Position numbers and translations under genes: made by a program. A stretch of DNA of 64,000 bases. Origin: Ephemerocybe angulata (taxonomy: Eukaryota; Basidiomycota; Agaricomycetes; Agaricales; Psathyrellaceae). Each line of letters begins with the position of its first letter. The stretch's first letter is position 1. The notes below the pieces were generated by a model, which saw only the letters and a list, made by a program, of their open reading frames with translations, ran no database searches and was not told where the DNA came from. The stretch covers positions 930,001 to 994,000 of the forward strand of contig JAACJK010000110.1 of NCBI GenBank assembly GCA_013368325.1, read 5' to 3'. Positions 41,741 to 52,314 of this stretch are shown here, piece by piece.

Positions 41741-42308
41741 GAGCCGACTGCAGCCTGTGTAGAGGTAAACGCGAAGGCGCAGAGTTCGGAGCGTCAGTCA
41801 AACCCACTTGGGTGTTTCCGGCCTTGAGGGTAGATTAAATAAACCACTCCGTGCTTCTTCGCGCTGCCGAGGATACAGGCATGAGAGATGCCTAGGGTGT
41901 TGAGATACTTTCGATGGCTAGGAGACGGGTATTCGAGCATGGTGGGGCAAATACGAGAGTGGCTGCAGACATTTTCGCGATACCGGAAACTGTAAGATAT
42001 CGATGTCTGCGCTGGTTCTGTGGAAGGTCGTCTGTCGTCCCCGCCGCTTGGCGCGCTGGCCTTTGCTGGCGGCGCTTCAATTAGCTAAGCGACACGTGCC
42101 CCGGCGTCTAATTGCACACGGCGACGTCCAGCTTTCTTTCTTGGATCCTCCATCCCCTGCGCCCAGAAATAACCTTACCGAAAGCTCTGGTTAGCTGCTT
42201 CAATTTGCCGTGCCACCAACACTCGGCCCCCACCACACTCCACGTCCTGAAAACAGTCACACCGGCGCAAGCTCACTGTTCCTCGGGCCCTTCTCCCTCT
42301 CCCACATT
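41741..42308. other. Upstream region of NLR-like gene 2
   Basis: No gene recognised. Short open frames (41892-42194) have no recognisable domain. Presumably holds the promoter of the gene at 42309. Confidence 0.45.
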
Positions 42309-45300
42309 ATGGAACCTAATCTACAGGCTGCTAGTACTGGTGAGTACGCTTCGGTCGCCCACTCGAGGGTCTTATCTTTGCAATCAACTCACTGGGCTGC
42401 GTGTTCACAGGTCGTATGGATGTGGACCAGGGCCCCGGCGGGCCTCAGTTCTTCTCGGGCGCATCAAACATAACTGCTCGCGACCTAACAGTTCAGAATG
42501 CTGGAAGGGACATGATTAATAATATCATCGTGAATCCTGCGCCAATCAGCTGTCCAGAAGGCAAGTCTGTTGCAACTGTGCCTGTGCTTCGCCTTCTCAC
42601 TTTTTCTTATAGCGAGCATCGAGGAGGTCACGGCATGGCTGAAGGGTGCAAATTTCCGGGCTATCTATCGGGTATCGTTGGAGACGCGTATAGATGACAC
42701 TGGGACATGGTTCATTGCGACGTTCGAGTTCGGAGAGTTTATGAGACGGAAGGGGACGGTGGTTTGGGCGACCGGACTGCGTGAGTGCGGGATTCTGGAT
42801 GTATCCTATCTTGACTGAGAACGGGTTTACAGCCGGGTCTGGGAAGACGATCCTCGCGTATGTGTCATTTTATTTGCTGTTGCCGTTTCTGATATCCTAA
42901 CCCACCTTCACAGCTCCATTTCCATCGAGCATCTCGAGGATAGGTTCTCCGGTCAAGCTGACGTCGCGATAGTATACGCCTTTCTCCGATACTCTGAGAG
43001 ACCTACGCTGCTGCAAATTATTGCTGGGCTACTGACCCAACTCGTCAGATGCCACCCCGCTGTACTTTTTCACCTCCTTCCAACCTACCTACGCGCCAAG
43101 ATGCATCACGACGAGCTCTCATTCCCAGACGCAGTCAAGCTTCTGGAAGATAGTCTGGGACTGTTCTCAGACGCCTTCATCGTGATCGACGGCCTCGATG
43201 AGGTGGACGACACGACTAAGGACGGGCTACTTCGTGTACTCACCCCGCTCAATGTCCATATCCTCTTCACATGTCGACCTCTCGAACTTTTTATGGACCG
43301 TCATACCCCGTCAGCGCTTCAGATACCTGTACAAGCCCAAACGCAGGATATTGAAATATACGTTGCGGAAAGGATCAAGGAGAGCACTACATTAGCTTCC
43401 ATCCTGTCGGCACACCCCAACGTTGCAGAGAGGTTTACTGCGTTGATTAAGGAAAAGTCTAAAGGGATGTGAGTAAAACTTGGTGCTTAAGATGGTTGTA
43501 ACGAACGCTCAATCCCGCGACGTAGGTTCCTCCTGGCAAGGCTTCAAATGGAACTCGTCCTCGAGAGGTGTGTGACTATCGGGTCCCTCCTGAAGGCGCT
43601 CGAAACCCTCCCTTCCGGCATAAACGACATGTACCACATCACCATGGACAGGATCAGTTCACTCTCAGAGGAGAAGGTGTCAATTGCGCACCGTGTATTC
43701 CTTTGGGTTCTCCATGCTAAGGAAGACCTTACCCCCAAGGATCTGCAACATGCTCTTATGTTCTCGTACCAGGACAAGACTTTTGTAACAGATAACTTGG
43801 TCCCCGTACCAGTCCTCCTCTCCATCTGCTGTGGCTTGGTGACGGTCGAGGAGAGGAAGCCTGAAAAAGATGTCGTCCGGTTTATACGTTGCGTTGTTTC
43901 CACTTCATCTCTCAGATAGCACCTGACAACGTTGACATAGATTACTCTGCTCAAGAGTTCATGAAGTGCTTTGCGTTTTCTCATCTCCCAGACCCCCACG
44001 ACTTGCTTGCGGTTACTAGCGTCGCCTGCGTCGAGACTCACTTGTCAATTCTCAAAGCTGAACAGAAGTCAAAGGAAGGATTCGCTGTATCTCCCGGCCG
44101 CTTGCCTCCGAGTCGGCGTATCCCCCCCTTCTTGCATTATGCCCTTCATCACTGGGGCCATCATTCCAAGATATGCGACGACCAACATAGTTTGAACCCC
44201 TTCATCCAATCCTTCCTCTCAAAACAAAGGACATACATCTTTGTTGACCATTGCGAACAACTTTTCGAGGTTTCCTCAGGTTTAGGCCTCGCTACCATCT
44301 GTGATCTCGTCAATCTTATATCCTCAAGAACCATACCATACTCCCCTACGCATTGCACCGAAACCCCCTTCCATATCGCAGCAAGATACGGTCATACCGC
44401 TGCTCTCTATGCACTGCTTAAAAACTATAGCGGAGTGCATGTGAGTGACGAAGCTGGCCGCACGCCGCTACACCATTGCGTCCTGGCAGTATCAACATGG
44501 CAACCTCAAATTACACAGCAATTACTAAACATTTCCCCCTCTGACACATGGCGTGCCTATCCGTCGGAAGTCGTGGATATCAATGCGCAGGACAAGCGAG
44601 GGCGCTCCGCGTTCTTTGAAGCTTGCACCCAAGTCGCCGACAGCTGGCGTTTCGAAATAATCAGAAGGAGGATTCTTCACCTGTTCACCTCACATCCCCA
44701 CGTCGATGTTGACCTTCCAGATTCAATTGGAGGCACACCCATCTCTTACGTGTTACGCGCTGAGCAGGACGATGTGGCTCAATTTCTTATCGCCTCAGTT
44801 CCAACCCTCAAAGTCGATACCAGAAACAACTGGGAAGAAACACCTTTTATGCATGCATGCGACATGCTCTCGGACACGGTGGTCGAATGGTTTCTCTCGC
44901 GCGCCCCTAGCGGTCGTCATCTCCTCCACCAGGAAGATGACGAAGGAATGACCACCCTGGAGCGAATCTTGGCCTACGAAGGGTTTGCAAGCGTAAGAAA
45001 CCGGGAGGGACGATCGAATTTTAACCTGCGAGAATATCAGTTAGATGTAGGCTGGACGACAGACGACCACGAACAAGTCGACAAGATTATCGAAATTCTG
45101 TCGAGGCATGGCAGTAGCGTCCGCATGGTGCGGAATGGGCACGAGTCTCTGCCTCTTTATCAGTTACGGTCATCTGGGACTAAGCAATCCCCGACGGTCC
45201 ATGTCACTCTCGATGATGGCCATCGTCGGTACGAGGATGGGCGGACATCCTTGATGCTTCTGGTCAACTACCCTAATGCCGTGAAGTACCTCGTTTCGAA

Positions 45301-46111
45301 GTATAAGGACAACCCGGACTTCATCAATGCTCAAGACACCGACGGACGGAGTGCGCTCATGTACGTCGGCTTCCGACGGGATTCTGACACCGCCGAACTG
45401 TCAGTCGAACATATCACTTCCTGCCCTTCAGTCGACATCCACCTCCGCGATCGGGATGGTATGTCAGCTCTGGACTACGCGGTGTATTCAGAAAACATTG
45501 TGGTTCTCGATGTCCTCCTCAACCACCCGTCGTGGGACCTCCCCGCTATTCGCACTGCTGTCATCACAGCTGCTCACAATCGAAATATCACCCGTGGAGC
45601 CCTGGAGCACTTACTGAACGCGGGGTGGGTACAAGACGCGTTTTCAGACGTTGGCCATGGAAAGGCAGACGGTTGTGCGCTCATAACAGCTCTTCGTCGT
45701 AGGGCCGACTGTAAGGACATACTGGAAACGTGCGAAGACGATTGCGTATTCAAGGACCCATCTTACGGATTATTTTGGGACGAGGAAGAAGAAGAAGACG
45801 GGTATGAAGATCACCCGTCCGCCACCGGAACCATTCACCGCACCCCGGCAGCCATCCGCAGATCCACCATCGCTGCGGTGAAGAGCCCGTTTACATCCGC
45901 TGAACAACTCGAATCGCACTTTGGGCAGACGGTGGTCAAGGACGCATTTGTTTGGAATATCGATGTCCGTGACCCCGACACCGTTCTTCTCATCAACTGC
46001 CTCGCTCGGAGAAGCGACTGCTACGATTTGTTCCATAATTTATTTGGAGGTTTCAAGAGGTGTGAAGGATCTCGACACCAAGCTTGTGTTCACGCCTTGA
46101 TTCGATTTTGA
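42309..46111 (+). CDS. NACHT-ankyrin (NLR-like) STAND NTPase 2, intact
   Basis: Putative NOD-like receptor of the fungal type, which in other fungi act in non-self recognition and cell death; a role here is inferred. Exons 42309..42339, 42411..42560, 42613..42780, 42833..42857, 42914..43468, 43526..43887, 43941..46111; 1,153 residues, all phases consistent. Residues 20-55 hold a conserved motif (FFSGASNITARDLTVQNAGR, then DMINNIIVN). Walker A GLPGSGKTILA lies near residue 117 and is split by an intron; Walker B AFIVIDGLDEVDD near 213. VVRFIHYSAQEFMKCF closes the NTPase part; ankyrin-type repeats start near residue 570 (TPFHIAARYGHTAALYALL, GRTPLHHCVL) and several degenerate ones follow (DGMSALDYAV). 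Intron 2 uses a GC donor (AAG|GCAAGT). The paralogue at 36763 is broken. Confidence 0.88.
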
Positions 46112-46480
46112 TTATATGGCCTCTTACAGCGGTATTAGTAGGTAGTATATTTCGCTCTGCATCTGCATCCGTCTATCTAGTCGCAGGACTGCAACCTTGC
46201 AACCGATGACTCTGAATACAGGACATGCTCTCTGTGGCTCAGGTTCATTTCCATTTTCTGCATCTCGACCCAGTTGAGACGCCGAACCCTGGCGGTTGTT
46301 GCATTAGAGGACGACTCGGAGAGATGTAAACCTATTGGACGTGCCACAGCCAAGCTGCGTGTCAGACTGGCAAGAAAGCTAATTGTGTGCGAGAATGGTA
46401 TACACAAACTGGGGTATCTGTTAGCAAGCTTCAAAGATCCTAGAGCAAAGAGATAGCTTGTAAATAGCCAGGATCCACGC
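46112..46480. other. Intergenic between convergent genes
   Basis: Holds the 3' ends of NLR-like gene 2 (plus) and the first F-box gene (minus). Nothing else seen. Confidence 0.5.
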
Positions 46481-48044
46481 CTATCGGAGCGCAAGCAATC
46501 GGGCAACTTCAATCCACCTGTCCATGACCAAGGGTGCCGCATACTTGTGCTCCACATACGCACGAGGGAGCTTTCTGAGGGATGGACAATGGGCTGCCAG
46601 AAACTGCGCAACGCGGGACGGGGATTGGATGGGGGATTGGCAGATGGTCATGCTCGAAAGACCGTGGGGTGCGAAAGTAGGGGTTTCGTTTCCCTGAATG
46701 CGAGATGCGTCGAATCGCAGGCAGACTTCGCGAAGCGCCGGCATTCCTGCTAGGAGCTCGACGATGCCTCGGTGGTCCAGTGTTGGTGTGCGTGTTGAGA
46801 CGGCTTCTTGCAATATTAGGGCTTCCATGCGGGTCCAGGAGGTAGCCATTTGCGTGATATGGTCTTGGGAGAAGGAGATATCATGCGAGGGGAGTTCCAG
46901 GCGGCAGGTCCTGAGGAGGCCAAACCGGAAGAGTGGGGAGATGTCGACGAGTTCGTCGGGGGTACGGTCTAGGGGCTCATTGTATCCATCGCGGTTCGTG
47001 TTGGTGACGAGATTGAGGTTCTGGAAGGTGGACGGGTTGAGGTGCAGTGCGATGGTGCTGATCACATCTTGGATTTCCGTGAATGTCGCCAACTCGTCTG
47101 TGTCGATGGACAGCGACTGGAGGCAATTTCGTGGAGGGAAGAACTGGATGATCCCAAGAAGGTCCGAAAGTCTCTCGGCACGTATTTCAAGGGCTTTTAA
47201 CGCAGGGAACCTGTCTTCTGTTGGGAGGATAGGGGGCTCTCCCGGAGGGTAGATACAGGGGAGGGAGAATTGCTCAAACAGATGCATGGCCTCAAGTTGG
47301 GGGAGCGTACTAAGGTGTTGGAGCGTGACCATTGAGGCATATGGCATTTCCAACTTTTGCAAGTTATGGCCTTGGAGGGACTTTGTGATGAACTTTTCGA
47401 TGAAGAGAGGGTTCGCGTCTGGAGACGAGATGCACAGTGACTGCAAGGAGGTGACCCGCTGGGCGATGACGTGCAGGCTCGTTTCCTGAAGAGGACCCTG
47501 GGGTCCATAGAACAAGAGCGACGACAGTGTTGGTGGGAGGAAAAGAGGAAGGTGGGAGCTAACAGATCCACCGGGACTGGCCCAGCGAACCTCTCTGAGT
47601 CTCGGGAAGAGAGCCCCTGGAATGTGGGACGTTGCGAAGTGGAGGGCCAGGAGTAGTTCTCCGGTCATTTTCATCGTCGCTGCCGCGTAATTGACGCGTA
47701 AAGTCCGAATCCGAAAGGCATATTGGTCGCGATACCTGCGGAAATCTGACAACTCCACCGGGCGCTTGAGATCCTGAAAAGAGATTATAGGGTGCCTAAG
47801 TGGGACTCGCATCCATTCAAATGCGTAAACTCACATAGAGGCGCCCCCCTGGGAACGGTCTGACGATGAAAAGATCACCAGGCAAACAAGAGACTAGGGG
47901 CTGGAAAGAATCGATATCGCGCCAAAGTTGATTGAGTCCTGGTTCTGCGAATCGTCGTTCTGTAAGGATGGCCGCCAGCAAGCTCTTCCGGTCAAGATTT
48001 TGAAGAATAAGTGGGATAATATCTGGGCTAACGGAGTCGAACAT
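46481..48044 (-). CDS. F-box/LRR-like protein A
   Basis: Likely SCF ubiquitin-ligase adaptor. Exon 1 47835..48044 encodes the F-box-like segment (MFDSVSPDIIPLILQNLDRK, then LNQLWRDIDSFQPLVSCLPGDLF); a phase-0 intron (GTGAGT donor at 47834, TTTTCAG acceptor) leads to exon 2 46481..47773. About 500 residues. Exon 2 starts DLKRPVELSDFRRYRDQYAF and continues with irregular leucine-rich segments (ALKALEIRAERLSDLLGIIQ). The start was chosen at 48044 because it begins the conserved N-terminus; an upstream in-frame ATG at 48134 would add 30 unconserved residues. Closest in the window to protein B (shared HRGIVELLAGMP/HRDILQLLVGMP and SRVAQFLAAHCP-type motifs). Confidence 0.85.
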
Positions 48045-48301
48045 GGTCGTTTGAAGAGCGCCACGCCGACAACACGCCGACGCGTCAAAATGTTGGTGAC
48101 TTACATAATGCGCGCGCTTGCTCCAGGCTGTCAATGGGCAAACGTGCGAAGACTGAATCGAAGGTTATTCGCGTTAGAAAACAGTTCTTCAGTTAAATGG
48201 AGTACAAGTACATGAAATATAAACGAGGCCTTCTGCGATGATATCTGCTTCAACCTATCAGGGATTCTTCAAGTCGTTATAGAACCCACACGAGTAGTAT
48301 G

Positions 48302-49873
48302 CTAGTATGGGTGCCAAAGACCGAGAAGCTCGTTGACCTTACCCCAGCTCTCGTTGTGTTGTCCGGGTGATTCCGTGCGCAAGCGTTTCAGATTTGGAAC
48401 GGTGCCCTTGAGGAACTGGGCAACACATGAAGGGGATGATATTGGGGATTGTCCGACGATCCAGTTCTTTAGGCCATGAGGGAACGACTCTTTGGGGTTA
48501 ACAGGTTCGTCTGAACATATTTGGGACGCGTCGAATTGAAGGGATAGGTGTCGAAGCGATGGCATCCCCACAAGGAGCTGCAGGATATCCCTATGGTTTA
48601 TGACAGGAGGCCAAATGAAATCCAGGTAGGCCGGACTTTCCAGTCGGAGTAGGTGCATGTGGCCCCAAGCGGACGCCATTTGCGAGATTGTCTGTGGTTT
48701 AATGGATATTCTGTTCGAGAGGGAAATATGACAGGCCTCGAGGTCGAGTCGAAAGAGAGGAGATATGTCGAGAGTTTGCTCCGGGTCGACATCTTCTGTG
48801 TGTTGGGCATTGCTATTGGACAGAAGAAGCATTCGCATGGCTGCTTGGTTGCCGTGTACTCCGACGACTGTTACAAGGGCTTGTTCTTCTACGCAGCGAG
48901 CGGCGACGTAAGCCTCCGCTTTCAGCAAGCGGACGCAGTTGGTCGAGGGAAGATACTGGATGACAGGCCCGAGGGCGCAGATTTCCCTCGAATCCATCCT
49001 CAAGGATTTCAATGATCGAAAATTGTCTGTTGAGGGCAGCTGAGGTGTATCTCCAGGAGGATATCGGAAGGAGACGGGGGTTTGGTCATGAAGATCCATG
49101 CGTTCAATTTTGGGTAGAGTGCAGAGGTGTCGAAGCAATGGCGTTGGGGCGTGCGCCAGGCGCAAGTTTTGTAAATTTTGAGTTCGGAGGGAGGACACGA
49201 TAAACTTATCAACGAAAGGATTGGGGGAACAGAAAATCTCGAGTGACCGGATTCCAAGAAGATGATGTGCGGCATGGTGTAGACCAGTTTGGTGGACCCA
49301 ATCTCCTTCTACCATACCGAACGTCCAGGTATCTAGCGTTGGTGGCATAAAGAGGGACATGGCCACAGTACCTGCTTCAGTTTCGCAATTACGGGCGTTG
49401 TCCCAGGAGAACCTTTTAAGATTTGGAGAAAGTGATCCGTGAGGTAGATGCGCTGTGGTTATTTGCAGTGCCAACAGTGCCTTGTGAGACAACGTTCCAT
49501 AATCATCTCGCCGGAAATCGTCGTAGTTGATGTGTCGAATTCGGAAGGCATAACCCTCCAGGTATCTGTTGAGATCTGAAATATCCAGCGGACGTTTCAG
49601 AGACTGAGCATTTGGATAAGTAGGGTGTAGATATGAGCATTTGGATAGCTGATAGCTTACATAGACGCGCCGGTCCATGGCATTCATTTCGAAGTCGAGT
49701 AGATCGTCTGGAAGGCATGCGATGAGAGGCTCGAAAGTCGCGATGAACCGCCAAAGTTCATTGAGCCCCGGTTCCAGGAGATAGCGACTCGATAGCACAA
49801 CGGAATGAAGAGATTTCCGATCCAAATGCGAGAGTACAAGCGGGATAAGATCAAGACCTAGGGCTTCGAGCAT
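48302..49873 (-). CDS. F-box/LRR-like protein B
   Basis: Exon 1 49661..49873 (F-box-like: IPLVLSHLDRKSLHSVVLSS, LNELWRFIATFEPLIACLPD) and exon 2 48302..49603 (starts SLKRPLDISDLNRYLEGYAF); 504 residues. The 57 bp intron (GTAAGC ... GCTCAG) has no stop and is a multiple of three, so an unspliced mRNA would still be open and add 19 residues. Its position after RRVY matches the intron after GRLY in protein A, which is why I treat it as an intron. The rest is irregular leucine-rich sequence. Same orientation as A, separated by about 260 bp. Confidence 0.85.
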   Translation of the reverse strand: MLEALGLDLIPLVLSHLDRKSLHSVVLSSRYLLEPGLNELWRFIATFEPLIACLPDDLLDFEMNAMDRRVYVSYQLSKCSYLHPTYPNAQSLKRPLDISDLNRYLEGYAFRIRHINYDDFRRDDYGTLSHKALLALQITTAHLPHGSLSPNLKRFSWDNARNCETEAGTVAMSLFMPPTLDTWTFGMVEGDWVHQTGLHHAAHHLLGIRSLEIFCSPNPFVDKFIVSSLRTQNLQNLRLAHAPTPLLRHLCTLPKIERMDLHDQTPVSFRYPPGDTPQLPSTDNFRSLKSLRMDSREICALGPVIQYLPSTNCVRLLKAEAYVAARCVEEQALVTVVGVHGNQAAMRMLLLSNSNAQHTEDVDPEQTLDISPLFRLDLEACHISLSNRISIKPQTISQMASAWGHMHLLRLESPAYLDFIWPPVINHRDILQLLVGMPSLRHLSLQFDASQICSDEPVNPKESFPHGLKNWIVGQSPISSPSCVAQFLKGTVPNLKRLRTESPGQHNESWGKVNELLGLWHPY

Positions 49874-50182
49874 GGTGGTTGAGGTTCAACGTTCAGCGTT
49901 CAATAAGATTGATCCCCGCTTGGACCAATACAATTAGGGTTAGGGTGAAATTATATCTTCCCAGTCACGCAAAAACGAGTCTTGAACTTAGTAACAGTCA
50001 GTCAGTTAAACTCTGCTTCTACCGTCGACCCGTGAGGTGCGAGTTCCTGGATTACACTAAACTAAATTCATGTCGGGTTCGTTGAGTACATACATACTAC
50101 CGGCCGAGGAAACGAGGTACCAGTGTCGAAAATGAGAATCGGAAGCTTGATTTCAATCCGTACACTGTCCCGACAGAATGAG
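49874..50182. other. Promoter region of F-box gene B and 3' flank of F-box gene C
   Basis: No gene seen. Contains two telomere-like TTAGGG units (49933-49946). Confidence 0.5.
49933..49946 (+). repeat. Two TTAGGG telomere-type units
   Basis: ATTAGGGTTAGGGT, about 60 bp upstream of the start codon of F-box gene B. It could be chance, a telobox promoter element, or a tiny interstitial telomeric scar. Confidence 0.5.
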
Positions 50183-51830
50183 CTACATCCTCCGCAATGT
50201 TTCTTCGACGACCACCCATCTCTGCGGATACATACCAACATGGTTCAGCCTCGGGTCGCTATACCTCGAATCCACTTTGGCATTCGGAAAGTTCCTTCGC
50301 ATGAAGGTCCTCACAAGAGACGGCGATGCGATAGGTGACCCTCGAACCCGCAGCATCTCCAAAACATGGTGAGGACCGCGAGCACTCTCTTCCGTTCCAC
50401 GAACACGAGTCGCGTCGAACGGCAGTCCCAGCCAACGCAACGCCGGAAGCCTCTCCACGAGATGCAGGACATCGGTGTGGTCGACGAGAGGTGTTCCACC
50501 TTGAAGGGCAGTTTCGCAAAAGTCGAGAGACACCATAGCCGGCCAAACGAGTGGGATGGCAGAAAGATCATGGGAGGACATCTGGACCCGCTGTCGAGTG
50601 TTGACCAGCAGCATGGAGAGCTTGCTAAACCTTCGAAGGGACGTGATGTCGATGCTTCCCGGGAACTCCATGTCTATCGGTTCTTCCGGCTCAGGAGGTC
50701 CAGGTTCGAGTGTTTCTATTTGCTCGTCGGTAAGGTCGCCGTTCGAGAGTTCCAGACCTTCGAGATGATCGGGACGCATGTGCTTTTGCACTGTGTCGAT
50801 GAGTTGCTGAACATCCAAGGCTGGCGCGGGGTTGGACGCCGAAAACGTCGCAGTACGAATCTGGTTGGTGGGTGCAAGCTGCTTGATGAAGGCGCATATC
50901 GGCGCGAAGGATTCGGCTTCGAGACTGAGCTCTTCCAGACACGGGAACCAGGAATTCCTCGCCTCGATTGGCACGTACTTATAGGCGATTTCGGCGACGT
51001 GAGCAGCAGAAAGATGCTTGAGTTTCGGAAGGGCACCCAGGAAAGCGATAGGCGGAAGCTCTGGCAAGGTAAGAGATTCCAGAGTATCCCAGGATTGGGA
51101 CCTGATAAACCCCCAGAGCTCCCCGCCGCCATACTCAGTCCTGCTGTATGCCGATACCGCCAGCGTCTTGAGATTCGCTTTCCCCTCCATCGCCAGCTCG
51201 ACCAACCCGACGTCTTGCCTGGCGGCTTGCATAGCCGTTGAAATCTCCATTTCAGCCTTGCCTACGAAGATAGGCAGAAATGTGACCATGGCGAAGTTAT
51301 GTATTGATTCGGCGGGGTCGAGGAATAACCGAAGGGTCTGCAGTTTCGGTGGAGCTAGGCTGTCGGGTCCCAGGAGGGTTGACACGGTGAATAGCGCCGA
51401 AAGAGCATCGAAGGACAGCAAGACGTCCCCTACGGTCGACAGCGCGATTGTTCGAATTCGGGAGGCATAGAAGCTCCTGTAACGATCGAGTTCCTCGGGG
51501 GCGATGGCACGTCGTGGAAACTGATGACCATGTCATATGTTCAATCTGTGTGCTGCATTCGAGGAAAACGGGAACACTCACGAGCACGGGGACCGGTTTT
51601 TCAAAGGAGATCTGCGTCACCTCCTTCTCCCGCCATAGATCGTCGGGTAAGCACGCCAGCAGCGGCTCGAAAGAGTAGAGGTGCCGCCATAGCGAGTCGA
51701 GGGCGTGCTCCGAAACGTTGCGAGAGGTGAGAGCTAGAGAGAACAGGCTCCCTTGGCTAGCTTCTTTGCAGAGCAGGTCAACGAGCTCGGAAGTCCTCCA
51801 GAATCTTTGGGAATCCGTTTCGAGGTTCAT
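50183..51830 (-). CDS. F-box/LRR-like protein C
   Basis: Exon 1 51582..51830 (MNLETDSQRFWRTSELVDLL, then LALTSRNVSEHALDSLWRHL and SFEPLLACLPDDLW), donor GTGAGT at 51581; exon 2 50183..51520 (starts FPRRAIAPEELDRYRSFYAS). About 528 residues. Exon 2 shows leucine-rich segments (VELAMEGKANLKTLAVSAYS) and the family's closing pattern (HTDVLHLVERLPALRWLGLP, SPSLVRTFMRRNFPNAKVDS, RWVVVEETLRRM). Phase-0 intron at the family position. Start chosen at 51830, the first ATG adjoining conserved sequence. Confidence 0.83.
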
Positions 51831-52029
51831 CGTGGTTCGACTGAAGGATTTGCATCGTCGATTTTCGCGATCGTGGTGGTTTTGGCAGAACTTTACGCCG
51901 GCGTTCGAATTCACTATACAGCCTTGATTTGATCACCGGAGCCCCTATCCGGCATTCTCCTCAGCCGTCCCTCAAGTCTCCCTCCTCAACACTAGCATCT
52001 CCGCTATACACCATCTGCCTTTTTCAACA

Positions 52030-52190
52030 CAACGAAAGGATCAGCCATGACAAACCCAAAGCTCACATGCTTCAAAACAGCCCCACAATAATCTTCCACC
52101 CGCCTCCTCGTCAGCTCTTTAAACTCTAAAAAGACCCCAATGCGACAAAGGCTTCGCCGTCTCCCGTTGCCCCACTACGAGCTCTAGGTC
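52030..52190 (-). pseudogene. Relic of the nucleotidyltransferase gene found at 58711
   Basis: Minus-strand reading gives LVVGQRETAKPLSHWGLFRV, a stop, then a piece like EFKELTRRRVEDYCGAVLKH. This matches HVGQLERERPWSDRGLFSEE and EFEELTRRRVGDYCTAVPKH of the intact gene at 58711-60194. It has a stop, internal losses and no flanking exons, so it is a fragment carried by an old duplication of the F-box/nucleotidyltransferase neighbourhood. Confidence 0.75.
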
Positions 52191-52314
52191 GAATAAACTG
52201 TTGGCATGCACGGATCGGAAATAGGTTTCGCATGATTGGAATGAGTCTGGCAGATCATTCCGGTCATACTTCCGCGAACACATACATATATGAAGGCTAT
52301 TCACTCCCCACTCG

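Noticed and set aside
48302..49873. F-box gene B as a single uninterrupted 523-codon exon
   Set aside because: The intron at the position shared by all relatives has good donor and acceptor, so the open frame through it is taken as a coincidence of length.
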